The notes under the pieces were generated by a model that had not been told where the DNA came from, ran no database searches, and worked only from the letters and a program-made list of their open reading frames with translations. Of a stretch of DNA of 64,000 nt, positions 11,076-23,223 are shown one piece after another (within the stretch, counting starts at the first letter, position 1; each line of letters opens with the position of its first letter). Where the stretch lies: NCBI GenBank assembly GCA_948470475.1, contig OX419347.1, positions 4,662,038 through 4,726,037 of the forward strand, read 5' to 3'. This DNA comes from Galaxea fascicularis. Lineage: Eukaryota > Cnidaria > Anthozoa > Scleractinia > Euphylliidae. Position numbers and translations under genes: made by a program.

Positions 11076-12059
11076 CTGTTGGAAACAGAGAAAGATATTA
11101 GAAAGATATCAGAGGTGAAGAAATTCCAATACAAAATAACAGGGCAGCAAGCTACTGAATTAAGTAGAACTGATAACTTACAGTGTAACAAAAGTTAAAA
11201 CAGAACTGGAATAATGCACAACAGGTCGTTAATAGGCAACGATATAATGGCAGTATGTAACACAGAGCGTGAAGGCAAGGCAAGAAACCATTTGCTTTTA
11301 ATTTGAAAAAAATTGCAAAGTGTAATATTCACGGATAACATTGGCGCGCCGTCAGAAGAATGGATTTCAAATATTGCAGTTTACAACAAATGAGGAAATT
11401 TGAAATCAATTACTTTTCAAACCCAACTCATCATTTGGAAAATCAACCAAACCGGATTCTTATCGGCTTTTTTTGCCAACATCAGGTAGTAATTAGATTT
11501 TTTATGAGACAGGCAGCCAAAAGACAGGCGAGTTAAAAGGAAATATCGGCGTGTTAGTTTTGTTTGGAAAATTTCGGCATGACTGTGTCTTCGATGTATA
11601 CCCTATTCTGGTGGCTGCGGGCTTAACAAGGAACGGACTCCCGTGTATATAATAATTAGCAAACTGATCACGTGAATCTAAGATGGCGGAGAGCATTTTC
11701 AGGGAGGCGATTTCTTAGAACAGCATCGCGCGCCTCTCAAGAAAATGAGTTTCCGTTCACATGCAAATTGATACCATGTGGGAAAGTTTGCACTCTCGTT
11801 TTGAAAAGAAGATCCATTAATTTGACTACCTCCATCTAAAATTTTCTCCGGCCCGTTTCAATAGTGAGTGCCCAAACTTAAGTTAGCAGGCGCTGATAAA
11901 GGGAAAATGGTATTGCTATAACAGGAGCGCCGAAAGCTCGACCTCCTATGAGGTCTGGCCCATGCGTAAACTATGCTCCCCGGGAAATTTGGATTTTAAT
12001 CCCAAAGGTCAGTGCCATTTCGATTCCTCGGCTTCTGAGTCAGTTGGACTGGATATTGG
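11076..12059. other. Spacer or minus-strand intron
   Basis: No supported coding sequence or repeat identified. If the exon at 10870-11075 is real, this would contain its upstream intron. Confidence 0.35.
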
Positions 12060-12206
12060 GCAGTTACATTATATTTTTTCTCATATCATTTCTTTCATAT
12101 GCATTTACTCACTTACATATCTTTCACGGGAACATATGAGCCCAAAATTGACCAGTTTCCAACGTCAGTGGCTTCATAGTTCAGTTGGTAGAGCATCGCA
12201 CCGGAA

Positions 12207-12207
12207 C

Positions 12208-12240
<33 letters not shown>
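12207..12240. repeat. (GAT)n microsatellite
   Basis: About eleven GAT units; they form the 3' tail of the minus-strand LINE. Confidence 0.9.
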
Positions 12241-12967
12241 AGTTTATTAACACTTCTAGCAGTTAAAAAACTGAATAAACAGTGTAATTTACAAAAATAC
12301 TAATATTAATCTTACTGGATAAAAATAATTCAGTCCATTTACAATAATACGTATTACAATAATAATAGTAATAGTAATTCGGATTACGAATACCTAAAAG
12401 TAAAAAAGTCGTTTGCTCTTTTTGTTCTTTTCACTGTTGTAATGGCTTTGGTATTTCCTGATCTTAACTGATATGGTATAAATCTTGTCGTAGCTTGCGG
12501 AGCTAAGAAAGATATGGGGTGGTCTTCATTCATCATATTTGCCATCAACTTTTTACAAATGGATATCCTACGATCTACTAAAAATGTATAATTTGCTAGA
12601 TCTAGGGCTCGTTGATAACTAAAATTTGGAAATATTATTTTTAAAGCTCTTCCTTGTATAGATTCAATAGCATCAGAAAGGTATGCAGGAATGTCTTGCC
12701 ACACATCCGCAGCATATTCAAGGACTGATCTAATATTACAAGTATATACCTTGAGCATGTCTTCTGGCATGACTCCTGCGCGTTTCAACAACCTAAGAGC
12801 GTATAATCTCTTAGCTGCTTTGGCAATTACGTATTCAACGTGAGTATTCCATTTAAGGTCATCTCTAATTATAACTCCTAAAAGCTTATAAGTTCCTACT
12901 CGCTCTACTTCTTGATTTCCAACAGTTATAGGTCTCATTGCAGTAATCGAATTCTTCATGAAATTTA
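12208..12967 (-). mobile_element. 5'-truncated LINE (non-LTR retrotransposon)
   Basis: A minus-strand reverse transcriptase C-terminal fragment (12384-12959), a 3' untranslated part and a terminal (ATC)n run at 12208-12240 form a typical truncated non-LTR insertion. It lies between the two halves of a SINE. Clade not determined; the simple-repeat tail is compatible with CR1/L2-type elements. Confidence 0.8.
12384..12959 (-). pseudogene. LINE reverse transcriptase, C-terminal fragment
   Basis: About 190 codons ending in TAG. Contains YKLLGVIIRDDLKWNTHVEY and KAAKRLYALRLLKRAGV, the region after the RT palm found in many LINE ORF2 proteins, and ends in a Lys/Arg-rich segment. The RT catalytic and endonuclease parts are absent because of 5' truncation, so it is inactive. 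Its ATG at 12959 is an internal Met, not a real start. Confidence 0.85.
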
Positions 12968-13390
12968 CCTACACGAGGTCATGGGTTCAATCCCCGTTGA
13001 AGTCCTGAATTTTTTCACGCTTCTTTACGCAATTGTAAAAATTGCGATCACAACTGCGAGGATCATTCTTCATCTGATTTCATATCCGCAGTTCACATAT
13101 GATTTCTTTCATATGCATTTACTCACTTACATATCTTTCACGGCGGGAACATATGAACCCAAAATTGACCAGTTCCCAACGTCAGTGGCTTCACAGCTCA
13201 GTTGGTAGAGCATTGCACAGGAATGGTGAGGTCATGGGTTCAATCCCCGTTGAAGTCCTGAATTTTTTTCAGGCTTCTTTACGCAACCCAAGGCCAACAC
13301 TACGGGTGGTGACAACCAGGGTTCGTTTCATTTCTAGTGGTTCTTTACCGTGCCAAAGAATCAATTTATCATGGTAGTTGTGAGACGGGG

Positions 13391-13535
13391 CCTGCGGTTT
13401 ATCTTCCTTATCCGAGAAGACTAGAAAGTTTAACCCATTGCAGGTGTCAAACCGTGTCATCACAAAGGAAGCACGGCTTGTGTTGGTCCGGCCAGGTCGC
13501 AGCTGAGCCAAACGGCCGGCGGTCAACTATAAGTA
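13391..13535 (-). repeat. Second SINE family, diverged copy
   Basis: Shares AAGACTAGAAAGT, TAACC and TGTCATCACAAAGG with the better-preserved copy at 39050-39209, followed on the same side by GGCGGTCAA. The tRNA-like head is largely lost here. Confidence 0.55.
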
Positions 13536-15255
13536 AGCTTATAACTAATTTTACTAGGTTGAGCGGATGGCTTTACAATTTTTATTCTTGTTTCTGGAGC
13601 AAACGTGTCCAACCCACACGCAAATCAGTTGACATGGACCCTCATGTTAGTCACACTATTATTTTGCCTGGAAATGACCGGTGTGATTTTCCCGCCATTT
13701 CACTTTGCCTTGGAGGATACCACCCGCCGCTCATTCCCGCCAAAATTGGTAGCCGCGACTTTTCAGCTTCAAAAAGCGAAAATGGCGTGATAGTCAAAGC
13801 TGTTTGTGTACAAAAGTAGGGCTTAATTTGCTACATTTATTGACAGGTCCATGACGAAAAGATGCAGATAGCATTTCTTTGACTCGAGGGAAGAATTCAA
13901 TCTCAAAGGCAAGTTGTTTACACCTGATATTCCCCAGAATAAGCTCATAGTATTAGTGTGAGCCACTTGTAAAAAAACAATATGCTGGAAACCTTTAACA
14001 AGCAAATGTCATGCCGAGACTATTCAATCGTATTTGTACAGCAATTCCGTTCATTAGACTTAACTCTTTGGAACAAGTAGTAGAATAACTTAACAATGCA
14101 AAGTTTCTGTAAGATTAGAGCGATGTGTTTGGCCATATGAGCGAGCTTGCTGGATAGACAATACTAAGAAAACGTTAGGGTTTTCATAGCACAAATATCA
14201 TTGATTGAGAGCGTCATTTTTTCTTTGACTGAAAGCTTTTTTAACTGATAAGTTCAAAGTGTGTAGCTCTTCAAACACAATTACGATAAGCTAAGTGCAT
14301 GAGGTCATCAGAGCAAACTGACAATGAATCTAAAGGTTTTACATGAAATTCAAATCCCACAAGTAAATCTTAGTAAATTGAAGCACTCAGATTCTTTGGT
14401 AGACCTAACCTATCACTTCTTTACCAGACTCAGGCTTATTTCTTCCCGTTCACCATGAGCACGATCTCACGAAAAATATTGATATCAGTTTTGATTTCAC
14501 CATCTTTTATAAAGAGTGACCGGTATGTAAGGTTAAAACTAAAAGAAAAATACAGAAAATTAAAGTTAAGTAGATGTAAGGGGTAATGCCCGCTATCACG
14601 TGTCCATAGTGCCCTAGCTATATACGTGTGGCTTTCAGCTTATCCAGACACATAAATGTGAGGTATTCTTGTCACACTAAGCCACATCCCATGGCCACAA
14701 GCTTCACATTTTTTAAGTTAAGCCAGCTGTTCTTGTTTTTGTTTCTAATAGCTGTAAAAATTAAAGAGATAAGAGAAAAGAAAGTAATCGGTACTTATAA
14801 GCGCTTCATTATGTCACAAGCAAGCTCCCAGCTGTTACTATGCACCTAACTATGACTGAAAACTGAATCCAAGATGATCATGATATTACTGAATGAACAC
14901 AACTTGAACCAAGATTCTTTCCAGTTTTGGATAATACAGTTTATGCTTATAGGCTGCAGCCTTTCATGGCATATTGCCGTGTAACTCCCCACATCTCCTT
15001 CTTTTCCTCTGATGAGGTCTCCTCAGTGTTTCTTAGAATGTGACCTTTGTCAGTCTGTAATAATTAAATATTTATAATCTATATACGTAATGCATACTTC
15101 CTTTTATAAAGGCGTCTACATACAAGACGTCTGATCATATTACAATTCAGTGAATCCTTCGAGCGTATGTAACCTTTCAGTCAATGAAAATGGTGAGATG
15201 AAACACTGTTGAAAGGCTGAAAGGGGCTCAAGGCTCGCATAATACAAATTAAACC
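13536..15255. other. Spacer upstream of the first signal-peptide exon
   Basis: No plus-strand coding exon supported. Two short minus-strand open stretches with acceptor-like starts lie at 14436-14538 and 14947-15054 (see findings). The last 200 bases are homologous to the sequence upstream of the exon at 28999. Confidence 0.4.
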
Positions 15256-15316
15256 ATGAGGCTGGCGCTGCAAAATCTTCTTTTCTTTATCTGTTGTATA
15301 TCGTCGTCCCATGGAG
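15256..15316 (+). CDS. Signal-peptide first exon 1
   Basis: ATG at 15256 opens MRLALQNLLFFICCISSSHG, a classic signal peptide: short basic n-region, hydrophobic core, small polar residues before a cut site. The exon ends in phase 1 (one G) at a good GTAAGC donor, matching the phase-1 start of all Ig, Ser-rich and FN3 exons downstream. It is homologous to the exon at 28999 both in peptide (LLLFIACISSS) and in upstream DNA, so the two are duplicated first exons and promoters. Confidence 0.8.
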
Positions 15317-15606
15317 GTAAGCTGAAAAACAAAATGTGTTCATAACATATGACGGTCCCCGTAAATAGTGCTAACGGTTCCTCTGGTATTAACAACACTG
15401 AACTAAAAGAATTCTTAAGTAGGTGTACATAGTTAATTACAACTTTTGTTTCGAAATGAGCGATGAACATCTTTAACTTCCGCTTTTTTGATCCCATCAT
15501 TCGTTCAATTAGTTTTCAAGGATTCCGCTGGGGAAGGCGCCGTCATTAACAACAAAGTTTTATTCAGAAGCGTCAAGGTTCTGTTGTATTTTCCATTTTG
15601 ACTTTA

Positions 15607-18090
15607 GGTCCTTCAGTTCTGTTTACGTTTCACCGTGAAATTTCAACACTCTGACGTTTGTATTGACAGGATTATGCGACTCATGAACCCTTGGTCCCTA
15701 ATCTTTGAGGAGAAGGTGAAATACGACTTCCCTAGCTCAAAAACGAATGGAGCTTTTATTATTCGGCATAATGCTTTCGAACACATTTTGCACTGATGTT
15801 ATCTAAACGATTGCTGGGCTAACTAATTTAGTTTCACTTTCTACCTGGAACTGGCTGAATGCGGAAACGGGATGCAGGGATCCAACTGTTAGTCAACATT
15901 TAGAATTCAGAATATCTATTGTGTACAAAAACTGAGATGCGCTACACTTTATGGCTCATTAGTTTACCTTTAACACTCTTTCAGTTATCACTAATATTTT
16001 TTTTAAATAAGCCACTTTTCCCTTTTTTTTTGAGTAATGCACATATGCTTTTATTTGTTAGTTTACATATTTACTTCGAGCTTCGACCAAGTTGAAGAGA
16101 AAGACGTCTTATTTGTTAGGGAACTGAACCGAAACCGTTTCTAAGGGGAAAATATGTCATTGAATGCTAGGATTCCTAAACTTCCTGTAGCCCTCAGTTA
16201 AGCCAACTTTCGTCAGGAATGCTGTACCTTCCTCTCCTTAGATAGGAAAACTCAAAATTATAATCCACACGTGGCAGCAAAACCTGAACTGCATCAAAGC
16301 GACAGTTCTTCTAAATTCATGACATAGTTCGTTCTCTTAAGGTCAAAGAATGACGAATGAACGCTCACTAGGAATGAACTTAAGTCATAGAGATATTAAT
16401 AGCCATTTGTGTTTTGGCTCGAGTCTGTGAAAGCAAATGACCACACGTTTCATCATTCAAGGGTTTCATACAGCCATTTCATTGATTTGTTATTCATGCA
16501 GAGATTGACTTGTTAATTGTACCCTATGTTTATTAAATTGTGGTATCTTGCTAAGTAAACTGGTCATTCCATTTGTTACAACTACCGACTAATGTGTTTG
16601 GTTTACTTCATGAAGTGTTCATTAGTTTATGATTGCCCTATCTTTCTGATGTATCGTCTTTCGACTGACTGAAATGCTGCCAAATCTGCTTTTTCATATA
16701 CAGTTTTAGAAAATCAATTTATTTGTTAGACATAAGCAATTAGAAAGCTGTGGCACAGGGAAACCAATCAATATTTTGCGTTGTGTCTGACTTACCCTCC
16801 TGACTTGGCAGTTATATCAATATTTTCCCCAGTAAATGTTTCATCAATGAAGAAAGTGGTTAGCCTGCGTTGCTAGCGTTTATAGTGTATCCGCCCACAA
16901 AGACCGTTATTAACCGTGTTACTTGTCATGAACGATTCATTCTCACTACTGAACTGCGTTTAGCTAAAAATGTTCTCTAACTCCAGAAGATAAGAAAATG
17001 AAAAGCCTGAGGATCACACCTTAACGGCTTTTGCACAAGCCACAAAATACGCCTTGGAGTACAGTTTGATCTGTATTTCAGATTAATTGATTTTATCAAT
17101 ACTGAGTACTTTTGAAATGTTTCAGTGCAACGTATGCTTTGTCTCTGTAATGGTAAGCCCAATAAAATATACCGCTTTTTGTACCCAACTAAAATGATGT
17201 CATGAGCAGGCCCTCACGATATTTTTTAAGAAGACTAGGTGTTGCTATAGAAATGAACTCATTAGAAAACGTCTCTAACTTCCTTGTTTTTGATCACATC
17301 ATTTGTTGATTCATTTTTCAAGAACCTCGCTGAGAAAAAAATCAATTCAATCTCACGCGGTTTTCATTTATTCCCATTACGATGTTGCACCGAGACACAC
17401 ACGTCTGGATGATTGAGGTCAAAATTCACCTAACCCTCCAAGGAAATAACTGTAGATGCAAATGATACTTCCACGAATAATTTTCAAAGAACATGAATGG
17501 TAACTCGTCTTCTACTCTCTCGCGGAACTTAATAACGATTAAACGGCCAAACGTTTTTTCTTTAAATAATTGATGTTGGTGTGGTGTTTATGAGTGAAAG
17601 TGCATGTTAAGGGAAAATCCTCTGGTATCTTACAGCCCCTGTACTATTGGTGAAAGATGACCGAACTCTTGTTTAATGAAGGCTTTTTAGAAGGGGGCCA
17701 AATGAGTGTGATTCCTACAAAAGACAATCACAACTGACTATGCAATGTGCATTTTAGCTGAAAACCAATTCATGAGGGCCGGTTAATGAACTGATTCAGT
17801 ATACGTAAGTTTCAATGACTTTCTATCCGGTCGGAAAGAGTAAACTGGTTCCATCCCAACATTGACGTGTTGTCGGCCTTCAGACTATCCCGGCGTATTA
17901 TAAAAACAAAAAAAGATAGTTTATTTGATTCAAAAACAGTGGCATTGAATTTCCTCTACACTTTATTGAAAAATGACTCTTTTGCGCTGTTTTGATTGAA
18001 ATAGGAAACAGATTCTATTTCTATAAAAATACGAACTAACTAACAACTAACAACCTTGAACCCGAGTTCGCGTGAACTTAAACGAGTGGC
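15607..18090. repeat. Segmental duplication, copy 1
   Basis: Parallels 19015-23200 and, partly, 23224-23545. Anchors include the CCTTCAGTTCT...TTTCAACAC...CTGACGTTTGT block (15609, 19121, 23345), the AAAATGACCA...CAGAGATTG block (16437, 20536) and the GTCATGAGCAGGC block (17198, 21850). It lacks the Ser-rich exon present in copy 2: sequence jumps from an AAAGAACATGAA motif straight to the TGGTAACTC that in copy 2 is the exon's donor (about 17488-17505). Confidence 0.75.
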
Positions 18091-18279
18091 TACATAGACA
18101 ACATGATTCTTCTAACATAACCTAGAATCTTTTTCTCTTTTTCCCTTTTTTTGCGTTTGCTTTACGCTTATGCTTAATGTTTCGCTTTAGAGCTTTTAGT
18201 GACCTTTGCTATTCTATTGCTGGTAATTTTCGTGTGATATTACTCCCAGTTTGTATGCACTATGTGGGATTTATGCTCT

Positions 18280-18693
18280 ACACTCTTTTTTTAATAAGAA
18301 CAAACTTAATAAAAACATTGAGGCTGAAATCGCTAGAAAAATAAGAACAATTTAAGAACAATCTGAGGCTGAAATTTTTTTTCAACAAACAAACATCAGT
18401 CCGCGACGACAGTGTAAAGCTAATGATTCTTTTCAAAATTCAGGGTCTTTACTATACAGTCTTTCAGATATATATATATCACTCTTAAACTTCATTATCA
18501 CACTTTTCGTGTGTAAACAGTAACAGATTACATCTATGAGTATGAACAATGAACACTTCATGTACTGTATACATATACTGATAAGTTAAGAACAAAATAA
18601 GAACATTTTGAGGCTGAAATGGCCGAAAAAATAAGAACATCGAGCCTGAGCTAAATTTTACTGGTTCTTATTAAAAAAAAAAAAAAGAGTGTA
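18280..18693. mobile_element. hAT-like MITE
   Basis: Ends CACTCTTTTTTTAATAAGAAC and the inverted GTTCTTATTAAAAA...GAGTG form terminal repeats; flanks ATGCTCTA and ATGCTTTA look like an 8-bp target duplication with one mismatch. Internal direct repeats of TTGAGGCTGAAAT. No coding capacity. It lies within an insertion that separates duplication copies 1 and 2. Confidence 0.6.
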
Positions 18694-19774
18694 TGCTTTA
18701 CGCTTCGCTTTGGCCCTTCTCTTTTCCCGTGTGTGTCCTCTTTCCTATTAGTCCATCTGTGGTTTGTCTGTGAGTGAAGCTACAAAAGCAATATATACAT
18801 AAAACGTCTAGAGACTAACCCGAAAACCTCACAGTTCATTTAGGCTCTAGGCATTTCCTTCATTTATCGTTATATATTTTAAAAATAAAACATATGGATT
18901 AAACACAAATTCATCATAACAAATATACGTATATTATCTGTAACAAGAATTGCTAAGTGAAAGGCAAATAAAATTGTTGTTGTTGTCGTTGTTTTATCGA
19001 TCAAATATATTGCGCCAACCGCGTTTTGGTTTGTTCGCTCCTTTAAAATTAACCCCACGCTAAGCTTTTCGTTTAATTAACCGAGTGCCAGCTTACTGAA
19101 GCCTACCATTTGAAGCGGTCCTTCAGTTCTATTTATGTTTCGCCGTGAAATTTCAACACACTGACGTTTGTCTTGACAGGATCACGCGACCCATGAACGC
19201 TTTAAAGTCCCTAATCTTTCGGGAGAAGGTCAAATACGACTCCCCTCAAAACAAATGGAGCCTTTATTGGGCATAATGGTTTCGAACACATTTTGCATAA
19301 AGGTTGCTAAACAAACTAAGGTATTTCACTTTCTGCTTGGAACTGGCATGGATGAATGCGGAAAAGGAATGTAGGGATACAATTGTCTCAACATTCAGAA
19401 TTCAGAATATTAGGTACAAAAGGTGCCCTGCACTTTATGGCTCCTCAGTTTACTCCTTTAGTAATCACTAATATTTGTTAAACTAGCTACTTTTCCCGAA
19501 GATGTTTTTCAAGTTAATGTAGCATATCCAACAAGTGCCTAACAAATGATAATCTCTGTTTACATAGTTCTCTTTCGTTCGTGCTTGACCTGTCTTTTGG
19601 TCTGTGCTATTCAATATGATAGGTCACGAACTGATTCGATCGAATTTGCATGAAGCTGCATTTTAATTATTTAATTTGCCTTCCGTTCTATTGTCAAAAA
19701 GTGAGAGTGAGTGCGACGAAATTCCGACCAGATGTCCATTTAAAGAAAGAAAGTTGCTCTATTTGGTTGTCGAA

Positions 19775-19829
19775 ATGACTATTGAGGGATTGTTGCTGAT
19801 AGTAGCTGTTTTACCGCTCGTGCAAGGAG
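19775..19829 (+). CDS. Signal-peptide first exon 2
   Basis: ATG at 19775 encodes MTIEGLLLIVAVLPLVQG, a short hydrophobic signal peptide ending in a Gly before a phase-1 junction. The donor is GTTGGT, weaker than the consensus, as is the GTTAGT of the exon at 32496. The exon lies in sequence that duplication copy 1 lacks. No Kozak or TATA element could be assigned with certainty. Confidence 0.65.
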
Positions 19830-20910
19830 GTTGGTTACTTAAATAAGTGCGTTGATTGATGCATATTACCTGAAACAGCAGATTGTTTTCACCGATATCC
19901 TTTTCAGTTAAAGTCCTTAAATTGACGTTTTTGTTCAGCTAACGTCTCTCTAATTGAAATTGCTACCAACAGTTCTTAAGAAAGTTCTGTGTAAAAAAAA
20001 TCAGTTCACAAACTCCTTATTTTATAAATTTCGTCAATTTTTCCAAAACATTTCCGGGTCTACCCAAAGGGATACTGAGCAACTGTTTGGGAATACAGGG
20101 AAACATATGCTCTTGTTTGTCAGCTTACATATTTACTGAGCTTTGCCCAAGCTGAAGAGAAAGGTTTTGTTTATAAGGGTACAGAGTCCACCGCGTTTAT
20201 CAGAGAAAAAATATGTCTAACGATGTTATAGGACCCCAACACGTCCGGTGGCCCTTAGATTTAAATCACGTTTCGTCAGGAATTCTGTACCTTCCTCTTC
20301 CTAAATATGAAAAAGTTCAAATTATAATCCACATAACTACGTCAAAGCGACAGTACTTCTAAATTCATGACATAGTTCTTACAGTAGATCATAGAGTAAC
20401 GAATGAATGCTCACTGGGAATGAACAAAATATTTTGAAAAAAAGTTTTATTAAATTCAATTCTACTTTAATGTTACGTTATGATTTGTGTATCTGATAGA
20501 AAAATCCAGTTATGTTTTGGATCAAATCTGTAAAAGCAAATGACCAGACGTTTTATCACTCAAGGCTTTCATAAGGCATTTAATTGTTTTGTTGTTCGTA
20601 CAGAGATTGGCTTGTTAATTGTGAGTTATGTTCTTCAAATTGTGGTATCTTGCTAACTTGTCATTCCATTTGCTACAACTACTTATGTGTTTGGCTTACC
20701 TTATGAACTATTCATTGGTTTATGAGTGACCTATCTTTCTGATTTATCGTCTTTCGACATTCGTTGTTGCCACTAATTAAAATGCTATCAGATCTGCATA
20801 CTTTTTCACATATTTGAAAAACAATGGATTATTTTAAAAGCAATTGGAAAGCTGTGGCTCAGGACAGCCAATAAATTATTTGCGTAGTGTGTCATCATAC
20901 CTTCCTAACT

Positions 20911-21300
20911 TTAATCATAAAAATTACAATTTCCTTGATTGTGACTGGTTTAAAAAACTCCTATTTTCCACTAATTCACTTGCCAAGTTGTTATCGGACA
21001 GTTTGTTATCCTACAGTTCAGTAAGCCAATCACATAAAAATAGTATTATAAATCAACTAATCACATTCAAAGTTGCAATTTAAATCAACCAATCTCAACC
21101 TTAGTTTCAATCACCATAGTAACAATGTACAGACTTCTGAATTGGGACTTTCTTCAAAAGGGAGAACTGTTTTCCCTTGAACAGTGACAGTATTTTAGAA
21201 GACAGTAGTGATTTTGTTATCCTATGGTACAAGTGTTTATGCCAACAAACCAGACGAGTTCTTTCTTTTTTTCTCAGAAATTGTAATTTTTATGATTAAT
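20911..21300. mobile_element. TIR element (AATCATAAAAATTACAATTT family)
   Basis: TTAATCATAAAAATTACAATTTC at the left end is inverted at 21277-21299. It interrupts copy 2 relative to copy 1. Another inverted pair (GTCTGTAATCATAC / ATGATTATAGAC) directly follows at about 21332-21390 and may belong to the same element. Confidence 0.6.
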
Positions 21301-21317
21301 TGACATAAAGACTTCGT

Positions 21318-21348
<31 letters not shown>

Positions 21349-22338
21349 GATAAACAAATTTTGTTATCACTCCTATGATTATAGACTGAATTAGACTCCA
21401 CTCAGTCCTATTACCATTACTTATCATTATTCCTGAATATTCTACCAACTAAATTTTTTGTCAATGAAGGAAGTGGTCAGCCTGCGTTGTTAGCGTTTAA
21501 TGTTGTTTCCAGGCCTCACAGAGACCGTCACTATCTGTATTCCTTATCACTCACACCACTGACTAGACGAAAATGTCATCCTAATCTGCGTTTAGCTGAA
21601 AATGTCCTCTAACTCCAAAAAAAAAAAAAATGAAAAATGAAAACCCTGGGGAACATGGCCTTTATGGGTTTTAAGTCACACTAACACCACAAAATACGCC
21701 TTGGGGTACAGCTTGACCTTTATTTTAGACTTATAGATTTTATCAATATTAGTACTTTTGAAATGTTAATTTAAGTGCAACGCACCCTTCTGTCTCTTGA
21801 ATGGTAAGCCTAATAAAAAATACTCCTTTTTGTACCCAACTAAAACGATGTCATGAGCAGGCACTCACGAGTTTTTTTTTAGAAGATTGTGCTGCTGTAG
21901 AAATGAATTTATTAGTAAACTTCTTTAACTTCCTCGTTTTCGATCACATCATCTGTTGATTCATTTTTCACGAAACCCGCTGCAAAGAAAAGAAACAAAA
22001 CAGAACAATTCAGTCGCACGCAGTTTTCATTAACTTCAAGCCCATTACGATGTTGCATCGAGACCCTCTCCAAAGCACTCCTGTCTCCTCGTAAAACACG
22101 TTAGTAGCAACGGAGACTTATGATGAGTGTGAAAAGGAAATAACTGAAGATACAAAGGATACTTCCAGGAACAATTTGCAAAGAACGTAAATTATAAAGA
22201 CCAAGTTTCGTTTATTACAAGATTCACGCGGTTAGATTTTATTCCCGACACAGTTAGTCATTCAATAAAACAGGGGACAAGCAAGTAATCAAACTGATCA
22301 AAGCAGTTGGCAATAACATGTTCCCTTTTTATCCCCAG

Positions 22339-22587
22339 TGAGTCCGTCGACATCTGTTGCTACGAGCTCAAGCTTCACAGCAGTTGAAAGTGCTATATCG
22401 CTAGTGCCATCACCGTCGTCTGTGCTGGTATCTTCTGAAATGGTATCGACGTCAGTTGTTCTTACAAGTAGCAGTTCATCATATGCGGAAGCGAGCTCGA
22501 GTTCAGCAGGGCCTTCAGTATCTGCCTCTTTAGTGTCACCAACAGGAGTAGCCTCGCAATCAGTTTCTTCAAGCAGCATTGCTGGAG
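22339..22587 (+). CDS. Ser/Thr-rich mucin-like ectodomain exon
   Basis: Eighty-three codons between ATCCCCAG and GTAACT, phase 1 at both ends. The peptide starts VSPSTSVATSSS and ends SQSVSSSSIAGG; well over a third of its residues are Ser, with Thr, Val, Ala and Pro making up much of the rest and no Cys. Such a segment would be an extended, O-glycosylated linker. It lies between signal-peptide exons 1/2 and the first Ig exon, so the mature receptor would start with a mucin-like stalk. The equivalent exon is deleted in duplication copy 1. Confidence 0.75.
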
Positions 22588-23223
22588 GTAACTCTTCTCC
22601 TACTCTCTCGAGGAACTTAAGAACAACTTAACATTCAAACGTCGTTTTTCTAATAAATAATGTTGGTGTGGTGTTTGTCGGCTAATGCAAAAGTGCGTTA
22701 TTAGTGGTACATGAAAGACGACTGAATCCTTTGTTTGATAAGTCTTTTTAGAAGGGGACCAAATGAATGTGATTCCTACAAAAGACAATCACAACTGACA
22801 ATACAATGTACATTTTAGCTGAAAACAAATTTTCAGGAAGGATCAAACGGAATGAAGAGATTCAATTGAACAACTGACTCAATGAACAGAACAACTCAAT
22901 GAACAGACGCAGTAAACTTTATTGACTTTCTATTCTGTTTGAAAGAGTAAACAGGTTCAATCTCAACATTATTGACGTGTCGCCGGCCTACAGAATATCT
23001 GTATTCCAAGTTTATTTCAGTAAAAAATAGTGGCTTGAATTGCCGCAACAGTAATACTGAAAAGTGACTCTCCTGAACTTTGTTTTGATTAAAATAGGAA
23101 ACGGATTCCGTTTGTGTAGAAATACAAACTAATCCCTAACAACATTGGAACTAACTCACAACTAACAACCTCAACTCTGAGTTCGCGTAAATTTTTACCA
23201 GTATTTACATCTCTTTTAGAAAA

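Larger units (their letters stand above)
12060..13300 (+). repeat. tRNA-derived SINE pair, first copy split by a LINE
   Basis: Two SINE heads (GGCTTCATAGTTCAGTTGG near 12170 and GGCTTCACAGCTCAGTTGG near 13188) contain an A-box-like segment ending TTGGTAGAGC; B-box-like GGGTTCAATCC is at about 12981 and 13238. The shared tail TTTCATATGCATTTACTCAC precedes each head (12096, 13110), showing a tandem arrangement. The first head stops at about 12207, where the LINE tail begins, and its B-box half resumes at about 12968. Confidence 0.8.
19015..23200. repeat. Segmental duplication, copy 2 (carries signal peptide 2 and Ser-rich exon)
   Basis: Homologous to copy 1 over most of its length, with two additional inserts: about 600 bases (19500-20090) with the signal-peptide exon at 19775, and a MITE at 20911-21300. 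It retains the Ser-rich exon at 22339-22587. Confidence 0.75.
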
